This document shows positions 1-9,928 of a DNA stretch of 64,000 nucleotides, in pieces. Numbering within the stretch: position 1 is the first letter of the stretch; the number at the start of each line of letters is the position of its first letter. This DNA comes from Deltaproteobacteria bacterium (GTDB lineage Bacteria; Myxococcota; Myxococcia; Myxococcales; SZAS-1), in NCBI GenBank assembly GCA_018266075.1, contig JAFEBB010000001.1, positions 124,001-188,000 of the forward strand. The letters are read 5' to 3'. The notes beneath the pieces were generated by a model. It made no database searches. It saw only the letters and a program-made list of their open reading frames with translations, and was not told the DNA's origin. The position numbers and the translations under genes were made by a program.

Positions 1-108
1 CCACTTGCCCTGGTTGAGGAGCGCGACAAAGTCGCGGCCTTCGTTTCCACCGGGCTTGGGATTCGCCGGAGCTGCTGCCATCAGCGCCGCCAAGAAGAAG
101 GTGAGCAT
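1..108 (-). CDS. Secreted protein, 5' end only (possible DUF3887-type)
   Basis: The reverse strand encodes the first 36 residues of a protein that runs off the left edge. It opens MLTFFLAALMAAAPANP, a short signal peptide with a hydrophobic core and an AxA-like cleavage region, and continues GRDFVALLNQGKW. That last string resembles the helix that starts DUF3887-type domains found in front of alpha/beta hydrolases, but too little is present to assign a family. An in-frame stop just upstream of the ATG fixes the start. It diverges from the lipoprotein gene beginning at 233, so the 125 bases between hold both promoters. Confidence 0.5.
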   Translation of the reverse strand, partial: MLTFFLAALMAAAPANPKPGGNEGRDFVALLNQGKW

Positions 109-232
109 CGCGAGAAGCTAGCTCATCGTTGACTCAGCGTGTCGCGAACCCGGCATCGGCGCTCGCACCTCGAGCGAGCGCTGCGGTACATTCGCGAGAT
201 TCGCGAATTCGATTTCGCCCGGGGAGCGCGTC

Positions 233-1960
233 ATGAAGAAGTTCTCGATGCAGGTGGCGGCCATCGCGGTCCTGGCCTTGTTGGGCTGCGGCGGCTCGAA
301 GACCGCAGGCTCGGGCAGCACCACGGCGACCACGGGCACCGGCGCCACCGGTACCCACAGCTCGAGCAGCGGCACCGGCGCAGGCGCCATCGGCGGCTCG
401 AGCGGCGCGAGCACGGGCGCGTCGACGAACAGCTCGGGCTCGACGGAAGGCTCCGGCAGCACCACGACGTCCGCGAGCTCCGGGAGCACGGCCGCGAGCG
501 CGTCGAGCACCGGTTCGACGGGCAGCACCGCTTCGACCAGCAGCACCGCGTCGAGCACCAGCGGCAGCACCGCGGCGGCGAGCACCGGCGCCTCGTCCGA
601 CTCGGGCTCGACCTCGGGCACCACCACCGCAAGCACCGGCTCGGGCTCCGACTCGGGCTCGACCGCGGCGTCGACCACCGGCAGCACGGCGAGCAGCAGC
701 ACCGCCGCGTCGACGACGGGAAGCACCAGCTCCACCTCCTCCACGTCGACGACGACGGGCACAAGCAGCACCAGCAGCACCAGCAGCACCAGCTCCACGG
801 GCACGACGGGCGGCAGCACAGGCACGACGGGCACCGTCGACGCGGGTCCGAGCTGCGGCAACGGCGTGCTCGACCCCGGCGAGGAGTGCGACGACCACAA
901 CACGCTCAACCTCGACGGCTGCGACGCGAGCTGCCACTACGAGGTGATCACGCGGCTCACGACGTTGAACTTCGCGACGGTTCAGGCGCCCACGGGCTGC
1001 ACGCCGCGCACGAATGACCTGGGCCGCAACGCGTTCAACGCCCAGGCCTTGACCGCCGCGCTCAACCCGGACCTCAATGCCGCCATCGACGCGGGCAGCG
1101 AGAACCTCTTCCTCGACTTCTCACACCTGGACGACGCCACGGGAACCAACGACACGGGCTTCACCATCGGGCTCGCGGGCGGCGCGCTCGATCCGGCCAA
1201 GGGCGCCTGGCCCGGCAACAACCCCATGGACTGGTGGTTCCTCGCGGACGCGCAGTCGTTCGACACGAACGGCGTCGCCCTGAACACCCTGACCAACGGC
1301 ACCATCACCAACCACACGCTCACCGCTGGAAGCGCCACCGACACCATCATCGTCCCCTTGCAGATCGCGGGGCAGGTCTCGCCGTTCCAAATCACGGAGA
1401 CGCACTTCTTCGCCACGGTGGGCACCAACAACAACTTGCCCGCTCCGCCGCCGGCGACCATCGATTCGACGCTGAAGGTCCTGGAGACGCTCTCGGCCAC
1501 CTCCTCGACCACCGGCCTCTGCGGCAACGTGACGGTGGCGTCGCTCGCGGCGATCGCCATGCCTCAGGCCCTCGCCTCGGGCGGCAGCTTCGCTTGCACC
1601 AACGTCGCCTACACCTACTGCGGCGACGGCCAGCCGGTCGGCTCGAGCTGCAACTCGCTGCTCGACGTGCTCATCGGCGGTTGCGTGGTGAACTACCAGG
1701 TGGCCCCTGGCCTCACGATCCCGGTGACCGCCATCAACAGCGACTCTCAGCCCGACGTACCCGGCAACGGCAACAACACCGTCACCACGCTCACTGCGGC
1801 CAGCAGCACGCACAAGGTCACCGTGCCCACCGGCGACGGCGACGCATACTCGCTCTACCTGCAGCTCGCCGCGAAGCGCGTGCACTTCACCGGCGAGACC
1901 TGCGGCGCGACCAGCACCTGCCAGAACGGCACCACCTGCGTGAGCGGGGTCTGCCAGTAG
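233..1960 (+). CDS. Lipoprotein with Ser/Thr/Gly linker and Myxococcus Cys-rich repeat
   Basis: 575 residues. The signal peptide ends in lipobox LLGC (Cys about 19), so the protein is probably lipid-anchored. Residues about 22-206 are an almost pure Ser/Thr/Gly/Ala linker. Then CGNGVLDPGEECDD and a following DGCDASC match the Myxococcus cysteine-rich repeat family seen in exported proteins of this phylum. The remaining 340 residues are a beta-rich domain with scattered Cys, ending in a small CQNG..CVSGVC motif. The function is unknown. The linker probably acts as a spacer holding the C-terminal domain away from the membrane. A weak GGGGAGCG ribosome site precedes the ATG. Confidence 0.85.
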   Translation: MKKFSMQVAAIAVLALLGCGGSKTAGSGSTTATTGTGATGTHSSSSGTGAGAIGGSSGASTGASTNSSGSTEGSGSTTTSASSGSTAASASSTGSTGSTASTSSTASSTSGSTAAASTGASSDSGSTSGTTTASTGSGSDSGSTAASTTGSTASSSTAASTTGSTSSTSSTSTTTGTSSTSSTSSTSSTGTTGGSTGTTGTVDAGPSCGNGVLDPGEECDDHNTLNLDGCDASCHYEVITRLTTLNFATVQAPTGCTPRTNDLGRNAFNAQALTAALNPDLNAAIDAGSENLFLDFSHLDDATGTNDTGFTIGLAGGALDPAKGAWPGNNPMDWWFLADAQSFDTNGVALNTLTNGTITNHTLTAGSATDTIIVPLQIAGQVSPFQITETHFFATVGTNNNLPAPPPATIDSTLKVLETLSATSSTTGLCGNVTVASLAAIAMPQALASGGSFACTNVAYTYCGDGQPVGSSCNSLLDVLIGGCVVNYQVAPGLTIPVTAINSDSQPDVPGNGNNTVTTLTAASSTHKVTVPTGDGDAYSLYLQLAAKRVHFTGETCGATSTCQNGTTCVSGVCQ

Positions 1961-2037
1961 CTCAGGAGCCGACCCACTCCGGCGACAGCGCAGGTGCTCG
2001 CCCTCGGCGAGGCGTGAGCGTGCGCATGCGCGAGATG

Positions 2038-4368
2038 CTAGCGCGCGCGCACGGCCTCCAGGAGCACCTTGCGCTCCGCCGCGCCGATGCTCGCGCGCGC
2101 GGCGTCCACGGCGTCGGCGTTCACGCTGATGGACGTGATTCCGAAGCGCACCAACTGCTCCGCGAACTCGGGGTGGTTCGAGGGCGCCTGGCCGCAGAGC
2201 GACGAGGTGATGCCGCACTCGCGACAGGTGCGGATGATGCGGCCGATGGCGTCGAGCACGGCCTCGTCGCGCTCGTCGAAGAGCTCGCTGCACGTCTCGG
2301 AGTCGCGGTCCACGCCGAGCATGAGCTGGGTGAGGTCGTTGCTGCCGATGGAGACGCCGTCGATGCCGAGCTTGGCGTACTCGGGGATCCGATAGACCAC
2401 CGAGGGCACCTCGGCCATCACCCAGCGGAGCAGCCCACGCTGCTTGCCGAGCGGGCTCTTCTCCACGCGCTCCAGGCACGCCTCCAGCTCCCAGCGCGTG
2501 CGCACGAAGGGGATCATCAAGTGGATGTTGGGCGTCTCCTCGCGCACGCGCGCGAGCGTCTCCAGTTCGAGGTCGAAGAGCTCCGGCTCCTTCACGTACC
2601 GATAGCACCCGCGGTAGCCGATCATCGGGTTCTCTTCGTGCGGCTCGAACTGGTCGCCGCCCTCGAGCCCGCGGAACTCATTGGTGCGAAAATCGTACGA
2701 ACGGTAGATGACCGGTCGATTTCTGAACGGCCGGGTGATCTTCAAGAGCTCGCCGCGCATGGCCTCAATGAACTTCGCGCGTCCGCCCTCGGCGAGGAAC
2801 TTCTTCGGGTGCTTGCCACCCAGCGCGCTGCCGATCATGAACTCCGCGCGCAAGAGCCCCACGCCGTCCACCGGGAGCGCCGCGGCTTTCGCGGCCTGCT
2901 CGGGCATCGCCAGGTTCACGTAGACCCGCGTGGCCAGCGCTTCCACGGCGATCTGCGGCTTCGCCTGGGGCTGCGTCGCCACCGGTGTGGCCTTCGCCTC
3001 GAGGTGGCCCGCGCGCACCAGGCCCTCGTCGCCGTCGACGATGACCTCTTCGCCATCGCGGAGCTTCTGGGTGGCCGTGCGCGTGCCCACCACGCAGGGC
3101 AGCCCGAGCTCGCGGCTCACGATGGCCGCGTGACAGGTCATGCCGCCGCCGTCGGTCACCAGCGCCGACGCGCGCCGCATGGTGGGCAGCCAATCGGGCG
3201 AGGTCATCGCCGCCACGAGCACCTCGCCGTTCTGCAGCCGGTCGCCGTCCTTCGGGCTCTTCAGCACGCGCACCTTGCCGCTCGCCTTGCCCGGCGAGGC
3301 CGCGAGCCCGGTGAGCAGCGGCGCGCCATTCGCCGCGGCGGCCTTGGGCGTGTCGTGCAGCGTGGTGATGGGCCGCGACTGCACCAGCACGAAGCCCTTC
3401 CCTTCATCGGCCCACTCGATGTCCTGCGGCTTGCCGTAGTGCTTCTCCACGCGCGCGCCCAGGTCGGCGAGCGCCAGCGCCTCGGCGTCGGTGAGCACGC
3501 GCGCGCGGGCTTCCTTCTCGGAGATCGGCTCGCGGCGATCGTGGCCGTCCGAGCCACGGACGATGCGCAGCCCCTTCACGCCCACGCGCGCCTCGGCCAG
3601 CGTGCGCGAGCTGCGCACCACCACATACGTGTCGGGTTCCACCTCGCCGCCGACCACCACCTCGCCCAGGCCGAACGCGCCCTCGATGACGATGCGATCG
3701 CGATCGCCGCGCGAGGGATCCGCGGTGAACATCACGCCCGCGCGCTTCGATTCCACGAGACGCTGCACCACCACGGCGATGCTCGGCTCTTCGGCGATGT
3801 GGCGCGCCTTGCGGTAGGCGATGACGCGCTCGTTGTAGAGCGAGGCCCAGCACTCGACGATCTTCCCGAGGAGCTCGGCCTCGCCGCGCACGTGGGTGAA
3901 GGTCTGGTGCATACCGGCGAATGAGGTGCCCTCGGCGTCCTCGCCGATCGCCGACGAGCGCACCGCGAGCGTGGCGTCGCGTCCGAGCTTGGCGAGCGCT
4001 TCGCGGATGGGCGCGGCCACCGCCGGCGGGAGCTCCACGCGCGAGACGATCGCCCGCATCTCCTGGCACGCGCGACGAAGCGCCTCGGCTCCTTCGGTCG
4101 TCGAGGAGGGATCGTCCGGGACGGCGTCGAAGAGCTTCTTGAGCTCCTCGCGCACGCCTGCGAGCTGCATGCTCGCCAGGTAGGCCTCCGAGGTGACGAC
4201 GAAGCCGCGAGGCACCTGGAAGCCCGCGTGGATGAGCTCGCCGAGGTTCGCGCCCTTCCCGCCCACGTGCTCCATGTCGGCCAGGGTCACGCCCTCGAGC
4301 TCCATCACCGCCCGGACAGTGGGCGGCGCCTTCATGCCGGCAAGGATGCCAGTCCAGGTCGAGACCAT
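2038..4368 (-). CDS. ppsA: Phosphoenolpyruvate synthase
   Basis: 776 residues, close to the usual length (792 in E. coli). The enzyme converts pyruvate, ATP and water to PEP, AMP and phosphate in gluconeogenesis. The order is an N-terminal ATP-grasp pyruvate-binding domain ([12 protein letters not shown]), the mobile phosphohistidine domain with [14 protein letters not shown] (catalytic His about 413), and a C-terminal PEP-binding barrel with [16 protein letters not shown] and CGQAPS. The ATG at 4368 is chosen because GAGGGG lies 6 bases upstream. An internal ATG at 4335 lacks a ribosome site. The reading frame stays open far upstream, as often in high-GC DNA, but that part is antisense to the aldehyde dehydrogenase gene. 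Confidence 0.93.
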   Translation of the reverse strand: MVSTWTGILAGMKAPPTVRAVMELEGVTLADMEHVGGKGANLGELIHAGFQVPRGFVVTSEAYLASMQLAGVREELKKLFDAVPDDPSSTTEGAEALRRACQEMRAIVSRVELPPAVAAPIREALAKLGRDATLAVRSSAIGEDAEGTSFAGMHQTFTHVRGEAELLGKIVECWASLYNERVIAYRKARHIAEEPSIAVVVQRLVESKRAGVMFTADPSRGDRDRIVIEGAFGLGEVVVGGEVEPDTYVVVRSSRTLAEARVGVKGLRIVRGSDGHDRREPISEKEARARVLTDAEALALADLGARVEKHYGKPQDIEWADEGKGFVLVQSRPITTLHDTPKAAAANGAPLLTGLAASPGKASGKVRVLKSPKDGDRLQNGEVLVAAMTSPDWLPTMRRASALVTDGGGMTCHAAIVSRELGLPCVVGTRTATQKLRDGEEVIVDGDEGLVRAGHLEAKATPVATQPQAKPQIAVEALATRVYVNLAMPEQAAKAAALPVDGVGLLRAEFMIGSALGGKHPKKFLAEGGRAKFIEAMRGELLKITRPFRNRPVIYRSYDFRTNEFRGLEGGDQFEPHEENPMIGYRGCYRYVKEPELFDLELETLARVREETPNIHLMIPFVRTRWELEACLERVEKSPLGKQRGLLRWVMAEVPSVVYRIPEYAKLGIDGVSIGSNDLTQLMLGVDRDSETCSELFDERDEAVLDAIGRIIRTCRECGITSSLCGQAPSNHPEFAEQLVRFGITSISVNADAVDAARASIGAAERKVLLEAVRAR

Positions 4369-4530
4369 GGTTTCCCCCTCGCCGGCGCGCCGGCATCTGC
4401 GCTCAAGGTAAGCCTTCACGGCACACGGCCTCGGCCCGCTCCCTCGCCGGGTGGCCGGGCAGGCGTCGCGCCGCGTGAAATTCTCCCCGGGCGCTGCTAT
4501 TGCGCCTCGCAGTTCACCTTCGGGGGCCTC

Positions 4531-6096
4531 ATGTCGTCCGCTGCCGTCACCCAGCTTCCAGGAACCGTGCGACCGGCCGACGGCTCGCCGCTCGAGCCCG
4601 TCGCCGCCACGGCGCTCGCAGACATCCCGGGCATCGTGGCCAAGGCCCGCGCCGCCCAGCCCGCGTGGGCCGCGCTCCCGCTCGACGCCCGCGCGGAGAA
4701 GGTCCGTCAGCTCGGGCGCGCGCTGCTCGAGAAGCATGCAGAAGCCGCGAAGATCATGGCCGCGGAGATGGGCCGCAGCGAGCTCGAGTGCATCGGCGAC
4801 GAGATCATGGGCGCCATGGAGTTCACCACCTCGGCCATCGGCGTGGCGAAGATCGCGCTCAAGCCGGTGAAGGTGCCCATCAGCAAGCTCGACTACCCCG
4901 GCAAGCGCGCCGTCATCGAGGCCGTGCCGCGCGGCGTGGTGGGCATCATCGCGCCGTGGAACTACCCGCTCGGCAACTTCTTCAAGCACCTGTTCCCCAC
5001 CCTGCTCGCGGGCAACGCCGTGGTGCTCAAGCCTTCGGAGCACACGCCGCGCACGGGCGCTTGGCTGGCCAAGGTCTGCAGCGAGATCTTCCCAGCGGGG
5101 CTCGTCGGCCTCGTTCAGGGCCGCGGCGACGCGGGCCAGGCCATCCTCGAGGCGGGCATCGACGCCATCTGCTTCACCGGCTCGGTGGCGACGGGCAAGC
5201 GCGTGTCGGCGGCCGCAGGCGAGCGGCTGATCCCGTGCAGCGTGGAGCTCGGCGGCAAGGACGCGGCCATCGTCCTCGCCGATTGCGACCTCGAGCGCAC
5301 CATCGCCGGCGTCGCCAACTGGAGCGTGTTCAACGCGGGCCAGGACTGCTCGTCGATCGAGCGCGTGTATGTGGAGGCGCCCATCGCCGACGCGTTCGCG
5401 ACGCGCATCGGCAAGTTCGTGGGCGCGCTGCGCGTCACGCCGGATCCCATGGCCGACATCGGCACCGTGCAGAACGCGCGGCAGCTGGAGATCATCGAGG
5501 CGCACGTGAAGGACGCTGTCGAGAAGGGCGCCAAGCTCCTCTGCGGCGGCGCGCGCACCGGCCAGGGCTTGGGCTTCCAGCCCACCGTGCTCGACGGCTG
5601 CACCGAAGAGATGCGCATCCTGCGCGAGGAGACGTTCGGCCCTGTCGTCTGCATCCGCCGGGTAAAGGACGCCGACGAGGCCGTGCGCCTGGCGAACGAC
5701 TCGCCTTACGGCCTCAACGGCTCGGTGTGGACGACGGACATCCCGCGCGGCGAAGCCCTCGCGCGCAGGCTCGAGTGCGGCGTGGCGGTGGTGAACAACC
5801 ACTCGCTCGCGGGCATCAACCCCTGGATCCCGTGGACCGGCGTGAAGGACACGGGCCCGGGCGTGGCGAACAGCGTCTTCGCGTATCCCACGTACGTGCG
5901 TCGGCGCACGGTGTACGTGGACTCGTCGAAGCAGCCCGATCCCTGGTGGAAGCCGGTGGACGAGAACTTCGCCACCTTCTCGCAGCTGCTCATCCAGCGC
6001 GGGCTCACCGGCGGCATCGGCGTGCTGCTCAAGCTCGGCGGCCTGGTGGGCAAGCGCTCCAAGGCCATCCGCGCGGCTGCGCAGAAGACGGCGTGA
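4531..6096 (+). CDS. NAD(P)-dependent aldehyde dehydrogenase
   Basis: 521 residues of the ALDH superfamily, oxidising an aldehyde to the acid. Visible motifs are [21 protein letters not shown] (cofactor and oxyanion region), [11 protein letters not shown] (nucleotide binding), ELGGKD (general base Glu about 239) and NAGQDCSS (nucleophile Cys about 273). The C-terminus adds an amphipathic Gly/Leu-rich tail ([16 protein letters not shown]) that may touch membranes. The substrate cannot be read from the sequence; succinate-semialdehyde-like or long-chain aldehydes are both possible. The stop overlaps the start of the next gene (GTGA), so the two are translationally coupled. Confidence 0.88.
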   Translation: MSSAAVTQLPGTVRPADGSPLEPVAATALADIPGIVAKARAAQPAWAALPLDARAEKVRQLGRALLEKHAEAAKIMAAEMGRSELECIGDEIMGAMEFTTSAIGVAKIALKPVKVPISKLDYPGKRAVIEAVPRGVVGIIAPWNYPLGNFFKHLFPTLLAGNAVVLKPSEHTPRTGAWLAKVCSEIFPAGLVGLVQGRGDAGQAILEAGIDAICFTGSVATGKRVSAAAGERLIPCSVELGGKDAAIVLADCDLERTIAGVANWSVFNAGQDCSSIERVYVEAPIADAFATRIGKFVGALRVTPDPMADIGTVQNARQLEIIEAHVKDAVEKGAKLLCGGARTGQGLGFQPTVLDGCTEEMRILREETFGPVVCIRRVKDADEAVRLANDSPYGLNGSVWTTDIPRGEALARRLECGVAVVNNHSLAGINPWIPWTGVKDTGPGVANSVFAYPTYVRRRTVYVDSSKQPDPWWKPVDENFATFSQLLIQRGLTGGIGVLLKLGGLVGKRSKAIRAAAQKTA

Positions 6097-6551
6097 GCTC
6101 GCTTCGACTCACTCAATTCATCCGCGCGCCGCGTGCACGCGTGTACCGCGCGCTGCTCGACGCCGATTCCGTGCAGCGCTGGCGGGTGCCCGAGGGCATG
6201 ACCAGCCGCGTGCACACCTTCGACGCGCGCGAGGGCGGCGCGTTCCGCGTCTCGCTCACCTACGACGCGCCGGATCGCCAGGGAAAATCCACGGCGCACA
6301 CCGACACGTACCACGGCCGCTTCGCCAAGCTCGTGCCCGACACGCAGGTCGTGGAGGTGCTCGAGTTCGAGACCGACGATCCTGCGCTGCAAGGCGAGAT
6401 GACGATTCGCATGACCTTGCGTGATGCGCCCGGCGGCACGGAGATCCTCGCGGAGCACGAGGGCGTGCCGAGCGTGGTGCCGCCCGGGGACAACGAGCTC
6501 GGCTGGAAGATGTCGCTCGCGAAGCTGGCCAAGCTGGTCGAGGGCAGCTGA
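6093..6551 (+). CDS. SRPBCC (AHSA1-like) domain protein
   Basis: 152 residues. The typical opening [25 protein letters not shown] followed by WRVPEGM is the helix-grip START/Bet v1-like fold of the AHSA1 family, whose members bind hydrophobic ligands or act as Hsp90 activator-like proteins. The whole domain is present to its last helix ([15 protein letters not shown]). The GTG start overlaps the aldehyde dehydrogenase stop by four bases, which decides the start and argues for joint expression. The ligand is unknown. Confidence 0.8.
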   Translation: MSSLRLTQFIRAPRARVYRALLDADSVQRWRVPEGMTSRVHTFDAREGGAFRVSLTYDAPDRQGKSTAHTDTYHGRFAKLVPDTQVVEVLEFETDDPALQGEMTIRMTLRDAPGGTEILAEHEGVPSVVPPGDNELGWKMSLAKLAKLVEGS

Positions 6552-6606
6552 CGCGCGTGCGGGACGCCGCGCTGCTTGCTACCTTTGCCGTCGAAACGAG
6601 GGTGCC

Positions 6607-7095
6607 ATGGCGACCGAGACCATCTATCTGGCAGGCGGCTGCTTCTGGGGCATGGAGGATCTGATTCGCCAGATCCCCGGCGTCGTGCGGACAGAGGTGG
6701 GCTACACCGGCGGCCACCTCGAGAACCCGAAGTACGACGACACGCACGACAGCAAGTCGGGCCACGCGGAGTCGGTGCTGGTGGAGTACGACCCGGCCAA
6801 GCTCAGCCTGGAGACGCTGCTGCGCGACCACTACTTCAAGATGCACGACCCCACGACTCCCAACCGCCAAGGCAATGACGTGGGCACGCAGTACCGCTCG
6901 GCGATCTTCTACTTCAACGACGCGCAGCGCGAGGTGGCGGAGCGCGTGAAGCAGCAGGCCCAGGCTTCAGGGATGTGGAAGCGGCCGATCACGACAGAGG
7001 TCGTGCCCGCGAGGAAGTGGTGGAAGGCCGAGGAGTACCACCAGAAGTACTTGATCAAGAATCCTGGCGGCTACACCTGCCACTTCTATCGCTGA
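6607..7095 (+). CDS. msrA: Peptide-methionine (S)-S-oxide reductase MsrA
   Basis: 162 residues. It repairs oxidised methionine (the S-sulfoxide) in proteins at the expense of thioredoxin. The catalytic motif GCFWG holds nucleophile Cys 12, followed by GYTGGHLENPKYDD, SGHAESV and the C-terminal NPGGYTCHFYR, whose Cys is the usual resolving position in short MsrA proteins. The central loop has DDTHDSKSGH where many MsrA proteins have a Cys, so recycling probably uses only the C-terminal Cys. A GAGGGTGCC ribosome site precedes the ATG. A DUF2267 gene follows after 12 bases. Confidence 0.93.
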   Translation: MATETIYLAGGCFWGMEDLIRQIPGVVRTEVGYTGGHLENPKYDDTHDSKSGHAESVLVEYDPAKLSLETLLRDHYFKMHDPTTPNRQGNDVGTQYRSAIFYFNDAQREVAERVKQQAQASGMWKRPITTEVVPARKWWKAEEYHQKYLIKNPGGYTCHFYR

Positions 7096-7107
7096 GGTGG
7101 CGGCGTC

Positions 7108-7527
7108 ATGCCGATGCCAGGTGAGTACGAGAACGCATCGCGGGACTTCGATTCCTTCATCGAGGACGCCAAGCAGGAGTCGCTGCTCCAGACCTCGCAC
7201 CAGACGTACACCATGGTGCAGAGCGTGTTTCAGGCCTTCCGCCGCCGCCTCAGCGTGAACGACGCCATCCGCTTCGCGAACGTGCTCCCCGCGGTGGCGC
7301 GCGCTCTCTTCGTGGCCGACTGGGACCCCGACGAGCCGCAGAAGCCCTTCGAGGACCTCGAAGCCATGACCCGCGACGTGCGCACGCTGCGACCGAACCA
7401 CAACGTCTCGCCGGACACCGCCATCCACGACGTGTCCGTGGCCCTGCGCAAGCACGTGCGCGCCGACACCTTCGACGTGCTCCTCGCATCGCTGCCCGCC
7501 GGAGCGGCCGAGTTCTGGCGCGTGTGA
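7108..7527 (+). CDS. DUF2267 protein
   Basis: 139 residues, all alpha. The pattern ETxxAxRAFLQTL-type helix (TYTMVQSVFQAFRRRLSVNDAI) followed by LPAVARALFVADWDP is the hallmark of DUF2267, small cytoplasmic proteins of unknown role often found with stress or envelope genes. GAGGTGG lies 8 bases before the ATG. A second ATG two codons later is possible. The gene sits 12 bases after msrA and is likely cotranscribed. Confidence 0.75.
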   Translation: MPMPGEYENASRDFDSFIEDAKQESLLQTSHQTYTMVQSVFQAFRRRLSVNDAIRFANVLPAVARALFVADWDPDEPQKPFEDLEAMTRDVRTLRPNHNVSPDTAIHDVSVALRKHVRADTFDVLLASLPAGAAEFWRV

Positions 7528-7540
7528 GCGGGCCCGGCGC

Positions 7541-8869
7541 CTATTGCAGGCAATACCCCGGCACCGTGATGTCGACGTTCGGGTACAGGTAGAGGAAGTC
7601 GAAGCACATCTCGTCTTCCGTGTCCTCGCCGAAGCTGATCGAGGTCGACGACGTGGTGGTGTTGTAGTGGCAGTGCGTGGTGAGCACGTCGCCGGGGAAG
7701 ACCTGCATGCTCACGGGCTTCACCTGCTGATCGTCGAAGCTCCAGTTGTCGGTCTCCACGAGCAGCTCGCTTCCGCCGTCGGGATGCGTGTTCACGGTGT
7801 CGATGTGGCTGCCGTGGGTGTGCATGTGCGGCAGCGCCGCGAAGACGTTGAAGGTGACGTCGTACGAGGCCGGGTTGGTGCAGGTGCCCGTCACTTCGAA
7901 GTCGGCGCTGCCCGCGGGGATGGTGAAGCTGTCGTTGCCCAGGGCGATCACCTGCGCGCTGTGCTGACGCGGCTGATCGGTCCACCAGAAGGCCACGCCG
8001 GAGTTGTCCGTCTGCGAGGCGCCCGTGAAGTTGTGGTAGTGCGTCTGCAGCACGTACTGGTCGCCGTCCTTCACCGGGAAGCCCACGTCACTGGGCAGCG
8101 TGTAGGGCTGGATGCCGGGCGCCCAGGCGTAGATGAACTGCGCGTCGTCGGGGCCGGGGCCACCGAAGCAGTCGTAGTCGGTCGCGGGCGCGCCGCCGGT
8201 GGGCAGCCGATACAGGATCATGTGGTGCAGGATCTGCGAGTTGTCGACGACGGGTCCGAACTCGGTGAGCGTGCGCGGCCCGCCGTCTTCCGTGTGCACC
8301 GTGAACGCGAAGCAGTGGTACAGGTTCGACGCGTTGCCCGCGTCCGGCGTGATCACGAAGTCCTGAGCCGTTCCCTCGAAGGCCGCGCCGGTGAGATCGA
8401 TCGTCCCCGAATCGGCCACGGGGCCGGCGTCGCAGGTGCCGCCGTCGGTGCCCGGGCAGGCGCTCTGGGGCGCGCCCGCGGCGGCCCAGGCGTTGATAAG
8501 CTGCACCTCGTCCGGCGTCGGCCGCGCGCCCGAGGGCGGCATCTGGCCGCTCGCGACCTTGTTCGCCATCAGCGTGTACACCGGCGTGTCCGGCTGCTCG
8601 ACGCTCAGCTTCTGCGTGTCGCCGTACGACGCGAGCGGGTGCGGCGCGCCGAACGCGGCCGGATCGCCGTGGCAGGTGAGGCAGTAGGTCTGGATGATGG
8701 GCTGCACCTGGCTGTCCCAGCTCACGGGGCCGCAGCCGCCGTCGTGCACGCCCGCGTCGTTCGAGCCGCCGCCGTCGGTGGCGCCCTTGCTCGAGCCGCA
8801 GCCGGCGAGTCCGAGCGCGACGAGCGAAACCGCGAAGATCGTGCCGCCGCGCATCAGAAGATGGTGCAT
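7541..8869 (-). CDS. Lipoprotein: cytochrome c domain plus copper monooxygenase-like domain
   Basis: 442 residues. A signal peptide ends in lipobox LAGC. A c-type heme site YCLTCH (about residue 70) starts a small cytochrome domain that continues to GQMPPSGARPTPDE, where the Met is the likely sixth ligand. From about residue 165 the protein resembles the copper type II monooxygenases (PHM/DBM): LHHMILYRLP (His-His), THYHNFTG, LPHMHTHGSHI (His-x-His) and DEMCFDFLYLYP (Met ligand region). Heme and copper centres in one exported polypeptide suggest periplasmic redox chemistry. The substrate is unknown. GGAGGCGG precedes the ATG. It is convergent with the msrA operon. Confidence 0.8.
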   Translation of the reverse strand: MHHLLMRGGTIFAVSLVALGLAGCGSSKGATDGGGSNDAGVHDGGCGPVSWDSQVQPIIQTYCLTCHGDPAAFGAPHPLASYGDTQKLSVEQPDTPVYTLMANKVASGQMPPSGARPTPDEVQLINAWAAAGAPQSACPGTDGGTCDAGPVADSGTIDLTGAAFEGTAQDFVITPDAGNASNLYHCFAFTVHTEDGGPRTLTEFGPVVDNSQILHHMILYRLPTGGAPATDYDCFGGPGPDDAQFIYAWAPGIQPYTLPSDVGFPVKDGDQYVLQTHYHNFTGASQTDNSGVAFWWTDQPRQHSAQVIALGNDSFTIPAGSADFEVTGTCTNPASYDVTFNVFAALPHMHTHGSHIDTVNTHPDGGSELLVETDNWSFDDQQVKPVSMQVFPGDVLTTHCHYNTTTSSTSISFGEDTEDEMCFDFLYLYPNVDITVPGYCLQ

Positions 8870-8919
8870 GTCCGCCTCCGGGCCCGGCACGCTAAACCAA
8901 CGGGTGAACGGAATGCGAA

Positions 8920-9282
8920 TCAACGCGCGGCGACCTCGGCCAGCCTCGCTTGCACCATGCGTCGAATGGCGCGCGCAGGAATCGGCCGCTCGGGCGCGAA
9001 GCGGATGATGTTGCCGCGCGGCTTGAAGCCCGCGAGCGACTCCTCCGCGGCCTCGATGGCCGAGCTGCTGAACACGTAGAGCGCGCAGGCGCCGCCGCCG
9101 GCGGCGGAGATGCCCACCAGCACACCGCGCTCGCAGAAGACAGGGATGCCGTAGCGAAAGCGCTCCTCGCACTCTGGCGCCGCGGCGTGGATCAGCTTGC
9201 GCAGCCGCACGAGCGCACGCCGCTGGGGCGCAGGGAGCGTCGCGAGGTAGTCGTCGAGCGAGCGCGCCAACGGCGTCGTCAT
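8920..9282 (-). CDS. DUF1801 (YdhG-like) protein
   Basis: 120 residues. LDDYLATLPAPQRRALVRLRKLIHAAAP followed by EERFRYGIPVF matches DUF1801, a small iron-chaperone-like fold (YdhG/YyaC). The C-terminal half FKPRGNIIRFAPERPIP is the conserved end of that fold. The role is unknown. Its ATG overlaps the stop of the upstream secreted protein gene (ATGA), so the pair is cotranscribed. Confidence 0.75.
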   Translation of the reverse strand: MTTPLARSLDDYLATLPAPQRRALVRLRKLIHAAAPECEERFRYGIPVFCERGVLVGISAAGGGACALYVFSSSAIEAAEESLAGFKPRGNIIRFAPERPIPARAIRRMVQARLAEVAAR

Positions 9283-9902
9283 TTCAGCTCGACCACCATC
9301 GACGCCACGTGGAGCTTCAGCAGCCGCACCGTGGGATCGTCGGACTTCCAGTCCTTGAGCGCGTTGAGCGTGGCCTGGTCCTTCTCCGAGAGCTTCTCCG
9401 GCTTGACCTCGGGCTCGAAGTTGATGATCGGCGCATGACCCGCGGAGAGCTTGCCCTTCTCAAAGAAGGCGTTGCCGCCGAGGTCGGAGCCCAGCGGCTC
9501 GAGGAAGAACGGCGCGCCGTTGATCTTCTCCACCTCCTCGAGCGAGGTGCCCAGGCCGATGCCCTCGGGCGTCTTCCAGCGCGAGGCGGTCGTCTTCTTG
9601 TTGGCCTTGTCGCCAATGACGATGAGGCGCGGCTGGGTGCGCTTGGCCGCGTCGGTCCAAACGATCAACAGGCGGTCGGGCGACTCGGGAAACACTGCCG
9701 TGGCCTTGCCGCTCGAGCCCTCATCGGCGCCGGCCCAGCCCGAGTCTTCGGTTCGGACGGCCGTGGCTCCAAAGGCCTTCTTGAGCTCGGCCTCGCTGGA
9801 CTTCGCATCGATGGAGCCGACGCGCTTCCCCGCAATCACCTGCGAGTCGCCCGCCGGAGCGGCCGCCAAGATTGCCAGCGCCAACATTCCGTGGATGTGC
9901 AC
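9279..9902 (-). CDS. Secreted protein of unknown function
   Basis: 207 residues. A GTG start follows AAAGGGGA by 6 bases. An N-terminal signal peptide (MLALAILAAAPAGDS) predicts export. The body alternates polar strands, including GKRVGSIDAKSSEAELKKAFG and TPEGIGLGTSLEEVEKING, the latter a loose internal repeat of the first (aligned on the GxxxxSxxELxKxxG pattern). This repeated half-domain recalls beta-lactamase inhibitor-like or SmpA-type folds, but no family can be claimed. The stop overlaps the DUF1801 start. Confidence 0.65.
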   Translation of the reverse strand: MHIHGMLALAILAAAPAGDSQVIAGKRVGSIDAKSSEAELKKAFGATAVRTEDSGWAGADEGSSGKATAVFPESPDRLLIVWTDAAKRTQPRLIVIGDKANKKTTASRWKTPEGIGLGTSLEEVEKINGAPFFLEPLGSDLGGNAFFEKGKLSAGHAPIINFEPEVKPEKLSEKDQATLNALKDWKSDDPTVRLLKLHVASMVVELK

Positions 9903-9928
9903 GATGTTCCCCTTTCGCTAACTCGACA

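Noticed and set aside
134-937. Long antisense ORFs over the Ser/Thr/Gly linker of the first lipoprotein (and at the other linkers)
   Set aside because: GC-rich repeats lack stop codons in several frames. The antisense products are Ala/Val/Pro/Arg strings without ribosome sites or domain signs.
1121-2608. Large minus-strand ORF across the lipoprotein/ppsA junction
   Set aside because: It is a shadow of the lipoprotein gene and of ppsA in another frame; the composition is Arg/Gly/Ala-rich with no fold-like pattern.
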